A stretch of DNA of 23,358 bases from a virus (IMGVR_UViG_3300027759_000435:1-23358), one strand, 5' to 3'. Positions 7,045 through 14,192 are shown, numbered from the stretch's first letter. Notes: a model not told the origin generated them from the sequence alone. Made by a program: numbers and translations.

Positions 7045-7852
7045 AACCATATATGTTATAGGAGATAGTTTTTCTGCCGGATCGGAATTAGAAGATAACA
7101 CATTTCCATCATATAATCAATGCAAGCCCAAAGATAAATCTGACTATTATAAGTGGATAGCTAGCAAAGAGTATAAAAACGACTTTAATTTAAAACCTGC
7201 AGGATATAGTAAATATTATGCCGAAATGAAAAGAGCATGGCCTGCAAAATTAGAAGCTATAACTGATACACGGGTTATAAATAGGGCACACGGTGGATCT
7301 GGTCCTGCTATGTGGAGAGCTAGAGTTATGACGGATTTACTACATTTTAAAAATGATGGTATTAAAATAGACACTGCAATAATACAAATACATGCTTATG
7401 ATAGAGATTGTTTATTTGATATCGGTGAAAACAATACCATATATAATAATATAGGTTTAACTAAATTAAAATATGGAACCGGTGCAGAAAAGGCATATTT
7501 TAAAATTAGGCTCATGCTAGAATCAACATATGGCAATTTTTATAGATTTCTTATAGATGTAGCAAACATGAAAGCTAGTTTTTTGAGTTTTGGTATAACT
7601 GATATTAAAATAATAGTATCTGATTCAACATCAGTATTTTATGACTGGAAACAGCTAGAATTTATAAATCACCCTGATATAAAACCATTGTTAGATTATT
7701 TGGAATTTGATTTAAATACGCCATCGTGTGTTCCTTCTATATGGGATTATGGCACTCATGAAGGAGTAGTAACTAAATTACCGATGGGTCATTACCCCGA
7801 ATTTATACACGATGAATTCGCACATAAAATGAAAACTATTTTAAATTTATAA
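7037..7852 (+). CDS. SGNH-family hydrolase/esterase
   Basis: A 271-residue protein with the blocks of the SGNH (GDSL) hydrolase superfamily. Block I is GDSFSAGSEL with the nucleophile Ser11. GGSGPAMWR at 86-94 fits the block carrying the oxyanion glycine. The C-terminal GHYPEFIHDEFAHKM (251-265) supplies the catalytic histidine (His252 or His258). Such enzymes remove acyl or acetyl groups from sugars or lipids. There is no signal peptide, so it acts inside the cell or in the virion. Overlap with the glycosyltransferase points to joint work on a glycan. The gene ends the late operon and, like its partner, is AT-rich. Confidence 0.8.
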   Translation: MSKTIYVIGDSFSAGSELEDNTFPSYNQCKPKDKSDYYKWIASKEYKNDFNLKPAGYSKYYAEMKRAWPAKLEAITDTRVINRAHGGSGPAMWRARVMTDLLHFKNDGIKIDTAIIQIHAYDRDCLFDIGENNTIYNNIGLTKLKYGTGAEKAYFKIRLMLESTYGNFYRFLIDVANMKASFLSFGITDIKIIVSDSTSVFYDWKQLEFINHPDIKPLLDYLEFDLNTPSCVPSIWDYGTHEGVVTKLPMGHYPEFIHDEFAHKMKTILNL

Positions 7853-7865
7853 TTATCCATTTAGC

Positions 7866-7893
7866 TTTACAACGTGTGATAATAGTGTATAAT
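7866..7893 (+). promoter_or_regulatory. Sigma70-like promoter before the exonuclease gene
   Basis: TTTACA (7866-7871), a 16-base spacer and a perfect TATAAT (7888-7893). The expected +1 is around 7900, which is the A of the exonuclease ATG, so the transcript may be leaderless. This is an early-type promoter using host polymerase. Confidence 0.6.
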
Positions 7894-7899
7894 AACACA

Positions 7900-8586
7900 A
7901 TGTATATACCAAACAAATATAATTATGTTCCAATGAGCCGTGTTGAGATAGACGGCAAACGCAGATATGCTACTCCTGATGGTGAAAAGCTTCCTAGTGT
8001 CACTACGATACTAGATGCTACTAAAAGTGAAGAATCTAAACAAGCATTAAATAATTGGCGTAAGCGTGTAGGTGTTCAAAAAGCACAAGAGATTACAACC
8101 GAAGCCGCGGGTCGTGGAACACGAATGCACAAGTGGCTAGAAGATTACATTAAGACAGGAGTACTCAATGAGCCCGGAAGCAATCCGTATAGCTTGCAAA
8201 GCCATAGTATGGCCCAATCAATTATTAATCAAGGTCTTGTTAAATGCAGTGAATATTGGGGTACAGAAGTTCCTCTCTATTATCCTAAGATTTACGCGGG
8301 GACGACAGACTTAGTAGGTGTACACGATGGTAGTGACGCTATTATGGACCATAAGCAAACAAACAAGCCCAAGAAACGTGAGTGGATTGATGATTACTTT
8401 GTTCAATTAGCAGCCTATGCAAACGCACACAATGAAGTTCACGGCACAAAGATACGTAAAGGTGTCATTTTTATGTGTTCTGCTGACAATCTCTATCAGG
8501 AATTCATATTAGAAGGTACTGAATTTGACAAATACACTGAAATTTGGTTCAGTCGTGTTGAACAATACTATATGAAGTTCTTATAA
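7900..8586 (+). CDS. PD-(D/E)XK exonuclease, RecB/Cas4-like
   Basis: I place the start at ATG 7900 (228 aa); a GTG at 7876 is in frame but lies upstream of the -10 element. The nuclease core is clear: RGTRMHKWLEDY at 72-83 (the RecB-type histidine), Glu123, AGTTDLVGVHDG with Asp137, IMDHKQ at 148-153 (the D-x-K pair, Asp150/Lys152), and VQLAAYANAH with the QxxxY motif near 169. These are the marks of RecB-like exonucleases widespread in T4-like cyanophages, acting in recombination, host DNA breakdown or end processing. It has an early-type promoter and is followed 43 bases later by the tail fibre gene. Confidence 0.88.
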   Translation: MYIPNKYNYVPMSRVEIDGKRRYATPDGEKLPSVTTILDATKSEESKQALNNWRKRVGVQKAQEITTEAAGRGTRMHKWLEDYIKTGVLNEPGSNPYSLQSHSMAQSIINQGLVKCSEYWGTEVPLYYPKIYAGTTDLVGVHDGSDAIMDHKQTNKPKKREWIDDYFVQLAAYANAHNEVHGTKIRKGVIFMCSADNLYQEFILEGTEFDKYTEIWFSRVEQYYMKFL

Positions 8587-8594
8587 TGTTTTAA

Positions 8595-8602
8595 GATAAA
8601 TA
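8595..8602 (+). promoter_or_regulatory. T4-like late promoter GATAAATA (tail fibre)
   Basis: Exact GATAAATA nine bases after the exonuclease stop, with predicted +1 at 8608. The start lies within the 5' arm of the hairpin at 8600-8631. Confidence 0.7.
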
Positions 8603-8631
8603 AGTGTAAATCTTCAAAGAATTACACTTAT
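8600..8631 (+). promoter_or_regulatory. Start-blocking hairpin before the tail fibre gene
   Basis: TAAGTGTAA at 8601-8609 pairs perfectly with TTACACTTA at 8622-8630, extended by A8600-U8631. After one A/A mismatch, TCT/AGA pairs around a TCAA loop. The 3' arm covers the A and U of the start codon, and the weak AAAGA ribosome site lies in the loop and inner stem. RNA from the exonuclease promoter would contain the whole hairpin; RNA begun at 8608 would lose nearly all of the 5' arm. Confidence 0.65.
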
Positions 8632-11389
8632 GGCCATTATACAGATATCGAAAATCCAACAGCGTTCAGGTAACCTTGTAGACCTGCCACAATTAGATGA
8701 AGCACAATTTGGCTTTGCACAAGATGCTAGTCGATTATTCATTGGTAAAACTACTGGCACTCCTGAAAACATTGAAGTACTAACCAGCTACTCAGAGATT
8801 AGTTTTAGTCAAGTACAGGGTAGTGGTAATAGCAATGTCAATATTACATCAAACACATTACATTCTGGTCAAATATTAGGATACGATAATGTTACTAACT
8901 CTTGGGTGAATACAGGTGGTAATGCTAACTCTCCGGGCAACACGGCAGAATACACAGGTATACCGGTACACTTGGGTAGTGTAAGCAATGTTAAAATTGG
9001 TGACGGTGCAGTAGGTTATGTATTAACTACTGATGGATACGGTAACTTAGCTTGGACAAGTAAAACTACAGCAATTGCAAATATATTAGCTATATCAAGT
9101 GCCAATCCAGCAATAATGACGTTTGACCCTAACATTGTTAGTTATACGAACGGTACTGCAATTACAATTTTAGGTATTGCTGGAAATAGCTCTGCTAATG
9201 CAAATCTACTAAACGGGAATACGTTTTACGTAAAAGTATCTAACACTTTTAATACAACCGGTAATGTAAGCTTATATATTTCTGATGCCTTAGATGGACC
9301 TAATGCATTTAATGGTGCAGGAATTGTATATGATAATCCTGCTAACGTATTTGCAACAGCAACAAGTGCATTTGGTATTAACGTAAATGCACCTGCAGCC
9401 GGTATTGACGGATCAATACAATACAATGTTAGTGGTGTATTGACTGGATCAGCTTTATTAAAATATGCAAACGGCAATGTAGAAATAGCTAACAGCAGTG
9501 TCATAGTATCAAATGGTAATGTATCAGCTAATTTATTAACCGGTACATTAACTACAAACGCACAACCAAATATCACAAGTACAGGCACTCTTGCTGGTTT
9601 AGTTGTTGCAGGAAATATTACCCCAAGTGCAAACATAACATATAATTTAGGTAACAATACTAATAGATTCAATGACTTGTATCTAGCCAATAGCACAATT
9701 TACATTGGTAATCAAACAATCAGTGCTAATGCTACTAACGTAATTGTTTCAGGTATACTAACAGCAAATATATCTGGTAATATATCAGGTAATGCAACAA
9801 CAGCAGGTACAGTAACAACAAATGCACAACCTAACATTACATCGGTTGGCATACTAACTAGCTTATCAGTCAGTGGCAATATTACTACCGGTAACTTAGA
9901 TGGAGCAAATAGCATCACCGCTAATTATTTTATTGGTAGCGGTAACAACTTAAGTAATATACAGGGTGCAAATGTTACCGGTGCTGTAACTTATGCGGGA
10001 ACAGCAAATAGTGTAGCACTTGCAAACGTAGTAGGCGCAGGTAATATCGCAACTGCAAACTTAGACGGTAGTACGAGCAATGTATTGTATGGTAATGGTG
10101 TATTTGCTCCGGCAGCAGCCACATATGGCAACAGTGACGTTGCTACATTCTTAGGTAGCTATGGTAGTAATACAATAACAACTACAGGTAATGTAAGTGT
10201 TGGCAACATCATTGGTAATGGACAAGCTTTAACTGGTATAGCAGGAGCTAATGTTACTGGAACAGTTGCAAACGCCACATATGCTACAAGTGCAGGAACT
10301 GCAACATCAGCAACATCAGCAACATCAGCTACAAGTGCTACAACTGCAGGCACTGTAACAACAGGTGCACAGCCAAACATTACAAGCACAGGAACACTAG
10401 CAAGTTTAAGCGTATCAGGTAATGCTAATATAGGTAATATTGGAACAGGTGGATTGATAACCGTTACTGGTAACATCAACGGTGGTAATATTATCACTGG
10501 TGGTATTGTTAGTGCAACCGGTAATATCACTGCAGGGTTGTTTGTTGGCGATGGTGGCGGATTAAGTAACATCAATATAGCCGCCGGCTCATCAATATTA
10601 AATGGAAATAGTAATGTAACAGTTATCGCAAATAGTAATGTAACAGTTAGTGTAAGTGGAACAAGTAACGTAGTTGTTGTAACAAATACAGGAATTATTG
10701 TTACAGGTACGGTGAGTGCAAGTGGTAACATCACTGCAGGTAACGTAAGTGCTACTACATTCACCGGCGCATTAAGTGGCGCGGCTACAAGTGCTACGAC
10801 TGCAGGTACTGTAACGACTGCGGCTCAGCCAAATATTACAAGTGTTGGAACATTATCAAGTGTAAGTGTATCTGGTAACGCAACCGTAGGCAACTTGAAC
10901 ACAGCAAACGCTGGCTTTGTTGGTGGCAATAATGTAACATTTACAACTGGTGCAAATACTAATGTAGGAACATTTACTGGTAACTTCTCACTAAGTGCAG
11001 GATCAAGACTTAATGCTACATACGCTGACTTAGCAGAATATTATGAAGCAGATGCCGTATATGAATCGGGAACAGTATTAGCATTTGGTGGTGATAAGGA
11101 AGTAACATTGGCAGAAGATGGTACTAATAAAGTAGCCGGTGTTGTTTCTACTGATCCTGCTTATGTTATGAATATGAAATGTCAGGGTGAACATATCGTG
11201 GCATTAGCACTTCAAGGTCGTGTGCCAACTAAAGTTCGCGGAACAATACGTAAAGGTGATATGTTAGTATCAGGCGGTGATGGCTATGCTAGACCAAGTT
11301 CAGCACCTCATATGGGAACAGTAATTGGTAAATCATTAGCAAACTTTGACGGTGAAGGTATAATAGAAGTCGCCGTAGGCAGACTATAA
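8630..11389 (+). CDS. Tail fibre/structural protein with repeated modules
   Basis: A 919-residue fibre-type protein. The N-terminus (IQISKIQQRSGNLVDLPQLD ... LFIGK, residues 4-40) matches the attachment module seen in many phage fibres and tropism determinants. The middle is low-complexity Gly/Asn/Thr/Ser beta repeats, including four copies of a 25-residue unit with QPNITS followed by GTL or GIL and SVSGN. The last 130 residues (from ATYADLAEYYEADA, with VAGVVSTDPAYVMN) form a distinct globular domain resembling the terminal domains of marine phage fibres and the self-cleaving chaperone domains of the peptidase G2 type; cleavage is not proven. It would recognise the host surface. Expression is late, and the start is masked in read-through RNA. 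Confidence 0.85.
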   Translation: MAIIQISKIQQRSGNLVDLPQLDEAQFGFAQDASRLFIGKTTGTPENIEVLTSYSEISFSQVQGSGNSNVNITSNTLHSGQILGYDNVTNSWVNTGGNANSPGNTAEYTGIPVHLGSVSNVKIGDGAVGYVLTTDGYGNLAWTSKTTAIANILAISSANPAIMTFDPNIVSYTNGTAITILGIAGNSSANANLLNGNTFYVKVSNTFNTTGNVSLYISDALDGPNAFNGAGIVYDNPANVFATATSAFGINVNAPAAGIDGSIQYNVSGVLTGSALLKYANGNVEIANSSVIVSNGNVSANLLTGTLTTNAQPNITSTGTLAGLVVAGNITPSANITYNLGNNTNRFNDLYLANSTIYIGNQTISANATNVIVSGILTANISGNISGNATTAGTVTTNAQPNITSVGILTSLSVSGNITTGNLDGANSITANYFIGSGNNLSNIQGANVTGAVTYAGTANSVALANVVGAGNIATANLDGSTSNVLYGNGVFAPAAATYGNSDVATFLGSYGSNTITTTGNVSVGNIIGNGQALTGIAGANVTGTVANATYATSAGTATSATSATSATSATTAGTVTTGAQPNITSTGTLASLSVSGNANIGNIGTGGLITVTGNINGGNIITGGIVSATGNITAGLFVGDGGGLSNINIAAGSSILNGNSNVTVIANSNVTVSVSGTSNVVVVTNTGIIVTGTVSASGNITAGNVSATTFTGALSGAATSATTAGTVTTAAQPNITSVGTLSSVSVSGNATVGNLNTANAGFVGGNNVTFTTGANTNVGTFTGNFSLSAGSRLNATYADLAEYYEADAVYESGTVLAFGGDKEVTLAEDGTNKVAGVVSTDPAYVMNMKCQGEHIVALALQGRVPTKVRGTIRKGDMLVSGGDGYARPSSAPHMGTVIGKSLANFDGEGIIEVAVGRL
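9542..9616 (+). repeat. Fibre 75-bp repeat, copy 1
   Basis: A 25-codon unit including QPNITSTGTLAGLVVAGN. Diverged in DNA from the other three copies but conserved in protein; the copies are separated by whole codons. Confidence 0.75.
9806..9880 (+). repeat. Fibre 75-bp repeat, copy 2
   Basis: Same 25-codon unit, with QPNITSVGILTSLSVSGN. It begins 264 bases after copy 1. Confidence 0.75.
10301..10327 (+). repeat. Three tandem copies of a 9-base unit in the fibre gene
   Basis: GCAACATCA is repeated three times in a row, encoding Ala-Thr-Ser triplets. Such perfect tandem units can gain or lose copies by slippage without changing frame. Confidence 0.8.
10349..10423 (+). repeat. Fibre 75-bp repeat, copy 3
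   Basis: Same unit, with QPNITSTGTLASLSVSGN, directly after the Ala-Thr-Ser tandem tract. Confidence 0.75.
10606..10649 (+). repeat. Two direct copies of a 20-base unit, 24-base period
   Basis: AAATAGTAATGTAACAGTTA occurs at 10606-10625 and exactly again at 10630-10649, encoding repeated NSNVTV segments of the fibre. Confidence 0.8.
10805..10879 (+). repeat. Fibre 75-bp repeat, copy 4
   Basis: Same unit, with QPNITSVGTLSSVSVSGN, the last copy before the C-terminal domain. Confidence 0.75.
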
Positions 11390-11390
11390 G

Positions 11391-11398
11391 AATAAATA
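11391..11398 (+). promoter_or_regulatory. Late-type promoter AATAAATA
   Basis: AATAAATA two bases after the fibre stop, with predicted +1 at 11404, giving a 12-base leader that starts in TAGGA, the ribosome site of the next gene. AATAAATA also occurs inside genes here, so this site is less certain than the GATAAATA ones. Confidence 0.45.
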
Positions 11399-11415
11399 AG
11401 ATATAGGAATTAAAA

Positions 11416-11973
11416 ATGGCATCATACGCATATACAGCAAGTTCAGCAGTACAAACATCAGGCAACATCGCTACGGATAAAATACAAATAGCGACTACAA
11501 GTAGTCCTATACAATATACAACTAGCTTCCCCAATGTTGCATTGACAGGTACAATAACCGCTGCCACTAATAGTGCAACAGTGACAGGTTCTGGCACAAC
11601 ATTCTTGACTCAACTAAATGTTGGTGCTTGGATTGGTAACACAGCAGGTGCTACTGCAGGCATTGTAAAAGCTATTGCTAACAATACAAGTTTAACACTA
11701 ACTGCAAATTCAGCCGTAGTAATCAGTAATGCTACAGCACGATATAGCCCATACGGTGTAGCATACACTGTAGCTGATGCTAACAGCACAATCATTCCTG
11801 CTAACACAGTGAATAACAGTATTATTGTAGGTCAAGGCAATATAGTATCATTCTTAGAAGTATCTGGAGTAACATCTGCCCCATTTACTATTACAGAATT
11901 AGGTATGCCACATGCTAATACAGGTACTACTGGAATATTCCCAACGCCAAATCTCGGCGGCCCTACAACTTAA
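11416..11973 (+). CDS. Virion-type protein of unknown function
   Basis: A 185-residue Thr/Ala/Asn/Gly-rich protein, almost certainly beta-structured. The N-terminus is MASYAYTASSAVQTSGN. The middle (ATVTGSGTTFLTQLNVGAWI ... ANNTSLTLTANSA) is a small beta-sandwich-like module often seen in phage structural proteins. The end is glycine- and proline-rich. It has no membrane segment or catalytic motif. It sits between the tail fibre and another repetitive virion-type gene, with its own ribosome site (TAGGA) and a probable late promoter. A fibre-associated or baseplate-peripheral role is likely but unproven. Confidence 0.7.
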   Translation: MASYAYTASSAVQTSGNIATDKIQIATTSSPIQYTTSFPNVALTGTITAATNSATVTGSGTTFLTQLNVGAWIGNTAGATAGIVKAIANNTSLTLTANSAVVISNATARYSPYGVAYTVADANSTIIPANTVNNSIIVGQGNIVSFLEVSGVTSAPFTITELGMPHANTGTTGIFPTPNLGGPTT

Positions 11974-11981
11974 TTTTACCC

Positions 11982-12073
11982 TTTTTTGATAAATATAACA
12001 TACACTCTCATTCTGAGAGTTTATGCAGTTACCCACTGCGTAGCGGCTAGAACCCGCTAATTTTATCAAAGGA
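11982..12073 (+). promoter_or_regulatory. Four-way-junction leader masking a ribosome site
   Basis: Bases 11982-11993 (TTTTTTGATAAA) pair with 12062-12073 (TTTATCAAAGGA): nine perfect pairs, then two G-U pairs and one more A-U, covering the AAAGGA ribosome site. Inside lie three hairpins: 12004-12020 (ACTCTCA/TGAGAGT), 12025-12039 (GCAGT/ACTGC, loop TACCC) and 12041-12059 (TAGCGG/CCGCTA, seven-base loop). RNA begun at the late +1 (12001) keeps the three hairpins but loses the closing 5' arm, leaving the ribosome site open. Confidence 0.6.
11988..11995 (+). promoter_or_regulatory. T4-like late promoter GATAAATA
   Basis: Exact GATAAATA fourteen bases after the upstream stop. The predicted +1 is 12001, which gives an 80-base structured leader, the longest in the window. 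The element itself forms the 5' side of a long pairing with the ribosome site. Confidence 0.7.
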
Positions 12074-12080
12074 AAAACAA

Positions 12081-13451
12081 ATGGGACGTCCTCTAAAAAT
12101 CGCAAAGGCTCAAGCAGTCTTAACAATCACAGATACAACAGCGGCAACAGGAGCTGTTACCGTAACTGAAAGTTTAACAACAACTGGCGTTATCGCAGGT
12201 ATGCCATTCGTAATAGCATCAAGTGTTGGTAATCTACTTACTGCAACAACATACTATATTTTAACAGTTATTGATGCAAACAACTTTACAGTTTCCGCTA
12301 CTGACTTAAGTGCAAACACTACACGCACAGCGGTTACATTAGCTGATACTACGGGTGGTTCAGTATCAATGTCAGTTGGTGTAGTTGATGCATATTTCAA
12401 CAATCCAGTTGGTGGCGCAGGTTTCCCATCAACTAACGCTAACACATATGGTGTAGTTGGTGGTAACACATCAATCGTTGGTTCACAGGTTCTACCACGT
12501 GTCGCTATTGGTATTTCTGGTACAGGTAATATTTACTCAAGTGACGCAAGTGCATTAGTATATGGTGCTGGTACAGACTTTGCTAACACACTATCTACTG
12601 GTTCAGCTATTCAAGCTGTTGCCGCAGATGGTACTACAACTAACTTAGGATTTGCTACAGCTACATTTGGTTATGTATCAGTCACGTTAGCAAATACACT
12701 TGTTACTGGTAACGTTATTAGTACAACAGGTAATGCTCAAACATTAGCAGTTGACCAGCCGGTATCATTCAGTGCTAACATAGGTACATTAGTTACAGGT
12801 ACAACATACTTTGTTAAAACTATTGCTAATGCTGCCGCATTCACAGTTTCTTCAACACTAGGTGGTGCACCAAAAGTTATGACAGCCGCAACTGGTACAC
12901 CTGATGCATTACAAGACAGTATCACATTGGCAGCAAATGCATCATCAACAATTGGTGGCTTGGGTCAGAATTATGTATATGCAAATGACGAAGCTGGTTT
13001 CATTGTTCGTCAAAAAGGTAAGACAAAATATCTAGTACAAGGTGGTACGACTGGTTTAATTGCACAATGCTATACAGCAAACGTTGCTAACACAGCATTG
13101 ACACCAAACACAATGAATATCTTGTCTACTGATGCAGCCTCTGCTACAGCATATGTTTCAAGTGTTAATGATTACAATACTGAAGTGTTCCCAGCACAAG
13201 TTGCACCTGGTTCATTAAGTGTAGGTACAGTATATACAATTTACAGTACTGGCACAACAGATTGGACAGCATGTGGTGCGGCATCTAATATGACAGGTGT
13301 TTCATTCGTTGCTACAGCAACCGGTACTGGTACAGGTACTGCGGTATTGAACACAGTTAACCCTGATGTTATCGCTACATTCAACACAGCATACGCCGCT
13401 AATACATATGACGGTCAGCCTAACCCAATCGTTACGATTGCTAGTGCTTAA
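12081..13451 (+). CDS. Virion-type protein with repeated beta modules
   Basis: A 456-residue protein beginning MGRPLKIAKAQ, rich in Thr, Ala, Val and Gly. Two copies of one small module are visible: TATTYYILTVIDANNFTVSAT near residues 54-74 and VTGTTYFVKTIANAAAFTVSST near 237-258. A third common phage module (GTVYTIYSTGTTDWTACGA ... GTGTGTA) lies near 380-420. A more ordinary folded segment (YANDEAGFIVRQKGKTKYLV) is at about 300-320. This looks like a peripheral virion protein, but I cannot match it to a T4 protein. The ATG has a good AAAGGA site and a highly structured leader. The 103-aa gene starts two bases after its stop. Confidence 0.7.
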   Translation: MGRPLKIAKAQAVLTITDTTAATGAVTVTESLTTTGVIAGMPFVIASSVGNLLTATTYYILTVIDANNFTVSATDLSANTTRTAVTLADTTGGSVSMSVGVVDAYFNNPVGGAGFPSTNANTYGVVGGNTSIVGSQVLPRVAIGISGTGNIYSSDASALVYGAGTDFANTLSTGSAIQAVAADGTTTNLGFATATFGYVSVTLANTLVTGNVISTTGNAQTLAVDQPVSFSANIGTLVTGTTYFVKTIANAAAFTVSSTLGGAPKVMTAATGTPDALQDSITLAANASSTIGGLGQNYVYANDEAGFIVRQKGKTKYLVQGGTTGLIAQCYTANVANTALTPNTMNILSTDAASATAYVSSVNDYNTEVFPAQVAPGSLSVGTVYTIYSTGTTDWTACGAASNMTGVSFVATATGTGTGTAVLNTVNPDVIATFNTAYAANTYDGQPNPIVTIASA

Positions 13452-13453
13452 TC

Positions 13454-13765
13454 ATGATGGTAGCGAAAACTATTAAAATGCCAAAAACTGAAACGGACAT
13501 CGCAGTGCTTCAAATACAGGTACAAAACATCACAAATGATATCAGCGAAATCAAAGCTGATATCAAAGATGTAAATGCTTGTATTGCTAGAAACAATGAA
13601 GATACACATCAGCTTCTTAAAGAAATGAAAGATGCTAGTGCCGGTGCCCATAGGGCTATGTCTGACAAAATTTCTGCGCTCGAAAAATGGCGCTGGATGA
13701 TGATGGGGGCAGGTATAGTTCTTGGCACATTGGGATATGATACAGTTGCAAAACTGCTAAAATAA
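13454..13765 (+). CDS. Coiled-coil protein with C-terminal membrane segment (XhlA-like)
   Basis: A 103-residue protein with a short basic start, a long heptad-like helix (residues 12-75, through IQVQNITNDISEIKADIKDV), and one hydrophobic segment (WMMMGAGIVLGTLGY, 80-95) near the C-terminus. This layout matches XhlA-type phage proteins, which sit at the membrane near lysis genes and may help holins. An alternative is a small membrane-anchored structural factor. It begins ATGATG just after the previous stop and is translationally linked to it. Its 3' end is overlapped by the opposite-strand Nudix frame, and a terminator follows at once. Confidence 0.65.
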   Translation: MMVAKTIKMPKTETDIAVLQIQVQNITNDISEIKADIKDVNACIARNNEDTHQLLKEMKDASAGAHRAMSDKISALEKWRWMMMGAGIVLGTLGYDTVAKLLK

Positions 13766-14192
13766 AAAAGAGACTTAGGTCTCTTTTTTTGTAAGCGAAT
13801 TTAGTTTTTTTCTGAACAACATCAAAGTTAACCGTGTTAAACAACCCCGGATGTAATGGTTTGGGGTATTGTTTATTACCTACCCAAGCATAACCACAAT
13901 GTTCATCATTTAATATAGGAGTAAATTCATCTGATACTTTACAAAAAAATGTATGATAGGTAAATGTATTATTGACAAACTTCTGAATGGGTACAAGTTT
14001 AGCATGTTCGGGGAAGTAATTTACTTCTTCCATACATTCACGTTGCAAACCTTCAAGTAATGTTTCATCAGTTTCTATTTTACCACCGGGTATACCCCAG
14101 TTACCTGGATTCTTATTATCATTTCTTAACAGGTATAGGAAACGTTTTGTATTTTCAGAATAGAAAAAGACGCCTGCAGAAATATTATTCAT
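13656..14192 (-). CDS. Nudix hydrolase, ending across a terminator
   Basis: I start it at ATG 14192 (178 codons) because the longer frame begins inside the gp15-like gene. The Nudix box is nearly perfect: Gly37, Glu43, Arg51-Glu52 and Glu55-Glu56 in GGKIETDETLLEG then QRECMEEV, with Asn in place of the last conserved Gly. Such enzymes cleave nucleoside diphosphates linked to another group, for example damaged nucleotides, ADP-ribose or RNA caps. The natural domain seems to end near VVQKKTKFAY; the frame then continues through the bidirectional terminator and 110 bases antisense to the coiled-coil gene. There is no stop before the terminator, so mRNA ended there would be non-stop. A homopolymer error or slippage at the seven-A run may explain this. 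Confidence 0.8.
   Translation of the reverse strand: MNNISAGVFFYSENTKRFLYLLRNDNKNPGNWGIPGGKIETDETLLEGLQRECMEEVNYFPEHAKLVPIQKFVNNTFTYHTFFCKVSDEFTPILNDEHCGYAWVGNKQYPKPLHPGLFNTVNFDVVQKKTKFAYKKRDLSLFFILAVLQLYHIPMCQELYLPPSSSSAIFRAQKFCQT
13764..13790. terminator. Bidirectional intrinsic terminator
   Basis: GAGAC (13770-13774) pairs with GTCTC (13779-13783) around TTAG, flanked by six A on the left and seven T on the right, so it works on both strands. It ends the plus-strand 103-aa gene and should also stop minus-strand transcription of the Nudix gene. Confidence 0.85.

Noticed and set aside
7876-7899. GTG start for the exonuclease
   Set aside because: It lies upstream of the TATAAT element and has no ribosome site; ATG 7900 fits the promoter.
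9226-10764. Long minus-strand open frames in the fibre gene
   Set aside because: They are shadows of the biased, repeat-rich plus-strand codons, with hydrophobic low-complexity translations and no start signals.
9542-10879. CRISPR-like array suggested by the four repeats
   Set aside because: Repeats are 75 bases, unequal in spacing, in frame and diverged in DNA while conserved in protein.
11384-11406. A fifth start-blocking hairpin before the gene at 11416
   Set aside because: CTATA/TATAG overlaps TAGGA and the geometry is right, but five AT-rich pairs with a 13-base loop are too weak to claim.
11982-12073. tRNA or tRNA-like gene suggested by the cloverleaf shape
   Set aside because: No 7-base acceptor with CCA, no T-loop GTTCGA-type sequence, and the stem and loop sizes do not fit a tRNA. 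It is better explained as an mRNA leader.
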